Shown: positions 39,429 through 40,880 of the stretch, piece by piece
Layout of the letters: every line of letters starts with the position of its first letter
Position numbering within the stretch: the first letter of the stretch is position 1
Source: Kiritimatiellia bacterium
Lineage (GTDB): Bacteria; Verrucomicrobiota; Kiritimatiellia; RFP12; UBA3636
Length of the DNA: 40,880 nucleotides
NCBI GenBank assembly: GCA_017481725.1
Contig: JAFUOX010000031.1
Location: forward strand, 1-40,880
Direction of reading: 5' to 3'
Translations under genes and position numbers: made by a program
Notes under the pieces: model-generated
What the model was told of the DNA's origin: nothing
The model's database searches: none
Seen by the model: only the letters and a program-made list of their open reading frames with translations

Positions 39429-40880
39429 ATGTTCTCAAAACTAATGAAAAAAACAATAGCAGTTGCTGCTATTGCAGCTATGACATCAGTTATGGCTGCT
39501 GTAGCTACTCCTTGGTGGTCTATTGATTTCAATAGCTACGAAGAAGGAGCTAAGGTATCTGCTTCAACAGAGACCCAGGGTACCTGGACTCAACAAGATG
39601 ACGACCTATCAGTCGTTACATCACAATCCCTATCCCTAAACACACAGGGTAAGGACCTACTATGGACACCTAATGCTCCTGCAGAGAGCTATGACTCTGT
39701 TATTCTTGACGCTGATGTAAAATTCGTTGCTTCAGATGTTGAGCCAACACCAGATAATTCTATGCAGACAGCTATCTACCTAAAGGCAACAGATGATGGT
39801 GATGTTCTTTGCGTATATCAGAATACAGCAGATGGTGCAGCATGGGAAGCCAAAGATGCTTTTACAATTGCTGATGGCGATACAAAGCATGTTACAATCA
39901 CTATTGACTATAGCGATGAGACACCAATGGTAACACTTACTATTGGTGATACTTCAGTTGAGTATCCAGTTGCTAATGTGGCAGATAAGGTTTCTTCTGT
40001 TGCTTTCCGCGGTACAGGTGTTGTTGATAACTTCAAAGCACAGACAAGTGTTAACGTAACATACGTTGCTGATGTTGATGGTCAGGGCTTCAATACATAC
40101 GCAGATGCACTTGCTTATGTTGCTGCAAATGGTGGTAATCTAAAAATCACTGGTAATTCTGCAGAAGAGCTAAGCTTTGGCACATTTACTTTCACAAAGA
40201 ATGCAACAATCGACCTAGGTGGAAAAGAAATCACTGCTGCATTCGTTGTTGATAATGGTGCTCAGTTCTCAATCGATAATGGTACTGTTACTGCTCCTGC
40301 TAAAAACGATGTTATCTACATTAAGAATGGTAAGGCAACAGTTGGTAAAGATGCAACACTTTATGCTTCTACAGATTGTGCAGTATTCATGAAGAATCTA
40401 GATAATGCAGAGGCACAGCTAGCTCTTGATGTATATGGTACACTAGTTGGGGCAGAAGGCTTTGGTACAATCCAGGGCAATGGTAGCAATTTGCCAGCTT
40501 CTGAAATCTATATTCATGATAATGCTACAGTAACTAACGAAAAAGATTTGGCAATCTATCACCCACAGAATGGTACACTAACTATTGATGCTGCTACAAT
40601 CGTAGGTACAACAGCTATCGAGATGCGTGCAGGTGAATTGGTTGTTAATGAGGGTGCTATTATTGAAGGTACAGCAGAGTTCAGTGCAACACCAAATGGC
40701 AATGGCTCAACAGTTCTTGGTGCAGCTATTGCTCTATCTCAGCACACAACAGAACAACCTACTTCTGTAACAGTAAATGGTGGTACACTAAAAGGTGCTC
40801 GTGCTTTCTATCAAGATAATTTAGCTTCAGGTACATCTACATCTGTATCTGCTACAATCGCAGCTGGAACAACATTAGAC
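39429..40880 (+). CDS. Large secreted adhesin-like/surface protein (3' truncated by window end)
   Basis: The frame is open for all 484 codons to the window edge. The start ATG has GGAG seven bases upstream. The signal peptide MFSKLMKKTIAVAAIAAMTSVMA is followed by an aromatic WW near the mature start. Residues about 30-205 look like a lectin/LamG-type beta sandwich (WWSIDFNSYEEGAKVSA, SVILDADVKFVA, VSSVAFRGTGVVDNFKA). A segment starting FNTYADALAYVAANGGNLKITG follows, then repeated short beta-strand units with Asn-Gly turns (VVDNGAQFSIDNGTVTAP, IYIKNGKATVGKDATLYA, GELVVNEGAIIEGTAEF), which suggest a beta-helix stalk. Thr/Ala/Gly/Asn-rich with almost no Cys. Family name and anchoring mode cannot be told without the C-terminus. 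Strong promoter, structured leader and regular codon use suggest high expression (inference). Confidence 0.7.
   Translation, partial: MFSKLMKKTIAVAAIAAMTSVMAAVATPWWSIDFNSYEEGAKVSASTETQGTWTQQDDDLSVVTSQSLSLNTQGKDLLWTPNAPAESYDSVILDADVKFVASDVEPTPDNSMQTAIYLKATDDGDVLCVYQNTADGAAWEAKDAFTIADGDTKHVTITIDYSDETPMVTLTIGDTSVEYPVANVADKVSSVAFRGTGVVDNFKAQTSVNVTYVADVDGQGFNTYADALAYVAANGGNLKITGNSAEELSFGTFTFTKNATIDLGGKEITAAFVVDNGAQFSIDNGTVTAPAKNDVIYIKNGKATVGKDATLYASTDCAVFMKNLDNAEAQLALDVYGTLVGAEGFGTIQGNGSNLPASEIYIHDNATVTNEKDLAIYHPQNGTLTIDAATIVGTTAIEMRAGELVVNEGAIIEGTAEFSATPNGNGSTVLGAAIALSQHTTEQPTSVTVNGGTLKGARAFYQDNLASGTSTSVSATIAAGTTLD

Overview
The window is 40.9 kb of AT-rich bacterial chromosome. Several features point to a Gram-negative member of the Planctomycetes-Verrucomicrobia-Chlamydiae group, perhaps a gut or rumen Lentisphaerota, Kiritimatiellota or Verrucomicrobiota lineage. 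These are a sigma factor overlapping a membrane Ser/Thr kinase with a formylglycine-enzyme-like domain, an outer-membrane secretin with GspL/GspM-like partners, a large pseudopilin, and a LolA-like protein next to a GspD-type operon. The taxonomic placement is inference. No rRNA, tRNA, CRISPR array, transposase or phage gene was seen.

Layout. Positions 1-7936 (+ strand) hold the 3' end of a sigma factor gene, the overlapping kinase gene, L-arabinose isomerase (araA) with its own promoter, palindromic operator candidate and strong terminator, and a two-gene unit for a secreted family-10-like glycosyl hydrolase and a YejA-like solute-binding protein. Positions 7937-8966 form a palindrome-rich island containing a decayed AAA-ATPase fragment. 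From 26758 down to 8967 (- strand) there is an almost gapless run: plsY-gpsA, azlC-azlD, a glycine-rich secreted protein, comEC, gspL-like, pilO/gspM-like, gspD-like, a methyltransferase, a LolA-like protein, a GT2 glycosyltransferase, pcnB, purD, purE and a LacI-type regulator. Positions 26976-39182 are on the + strand: ybgC-epmA, an outer-membrane barrel protein, a large repeat island, an NtrB/NtrC-like two-component pair, an RluA-type pseudouridine synthase, a type IV pilin-like protein, grpE-dnaJ-rsmE, and a second repeat island. The window ends inside a large secreted adhesin-like gene.

How genes work together. gspD, the PilO/GspM-like gene, the GspL-like gene and the distant pilin-like gene supply parts of a type II secretion or type IV pilus machine; the ATPase, inner-membrane core and prepilin peptidase must lie elsewhere. 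plsY and gpsA make and acylate glycerol 3-phosphate for phospholipids. purD and purE are purine-synthesis steps. grpE and dnaJ are DnaK co-chaperones, but dnaK is not in the window.

The most unusual content is non-coding. Islands at 29.3-30.6 kb and 38.5-39.2 kb, with related pieces at 7.9-9.0 kb, are built from the same modules. Module (i) is a 75-bp imperfect palindrome present three times; its two sequence versions differ in the stem arms yet remain paired. Module (ii) is a cassette of 8-bp-period repeats in which a left array faces an inverted right array across a conserved T-rich spacer; there are four cassettes, two per island, with variable unit numbers. Module (iii) is a conserved 39-nt GCGAGAGG hairpin closing each cassette pair. 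Module (iv) is a series of short palindromes separated by GCTTCAT. These are the best candidates for something undescribed.
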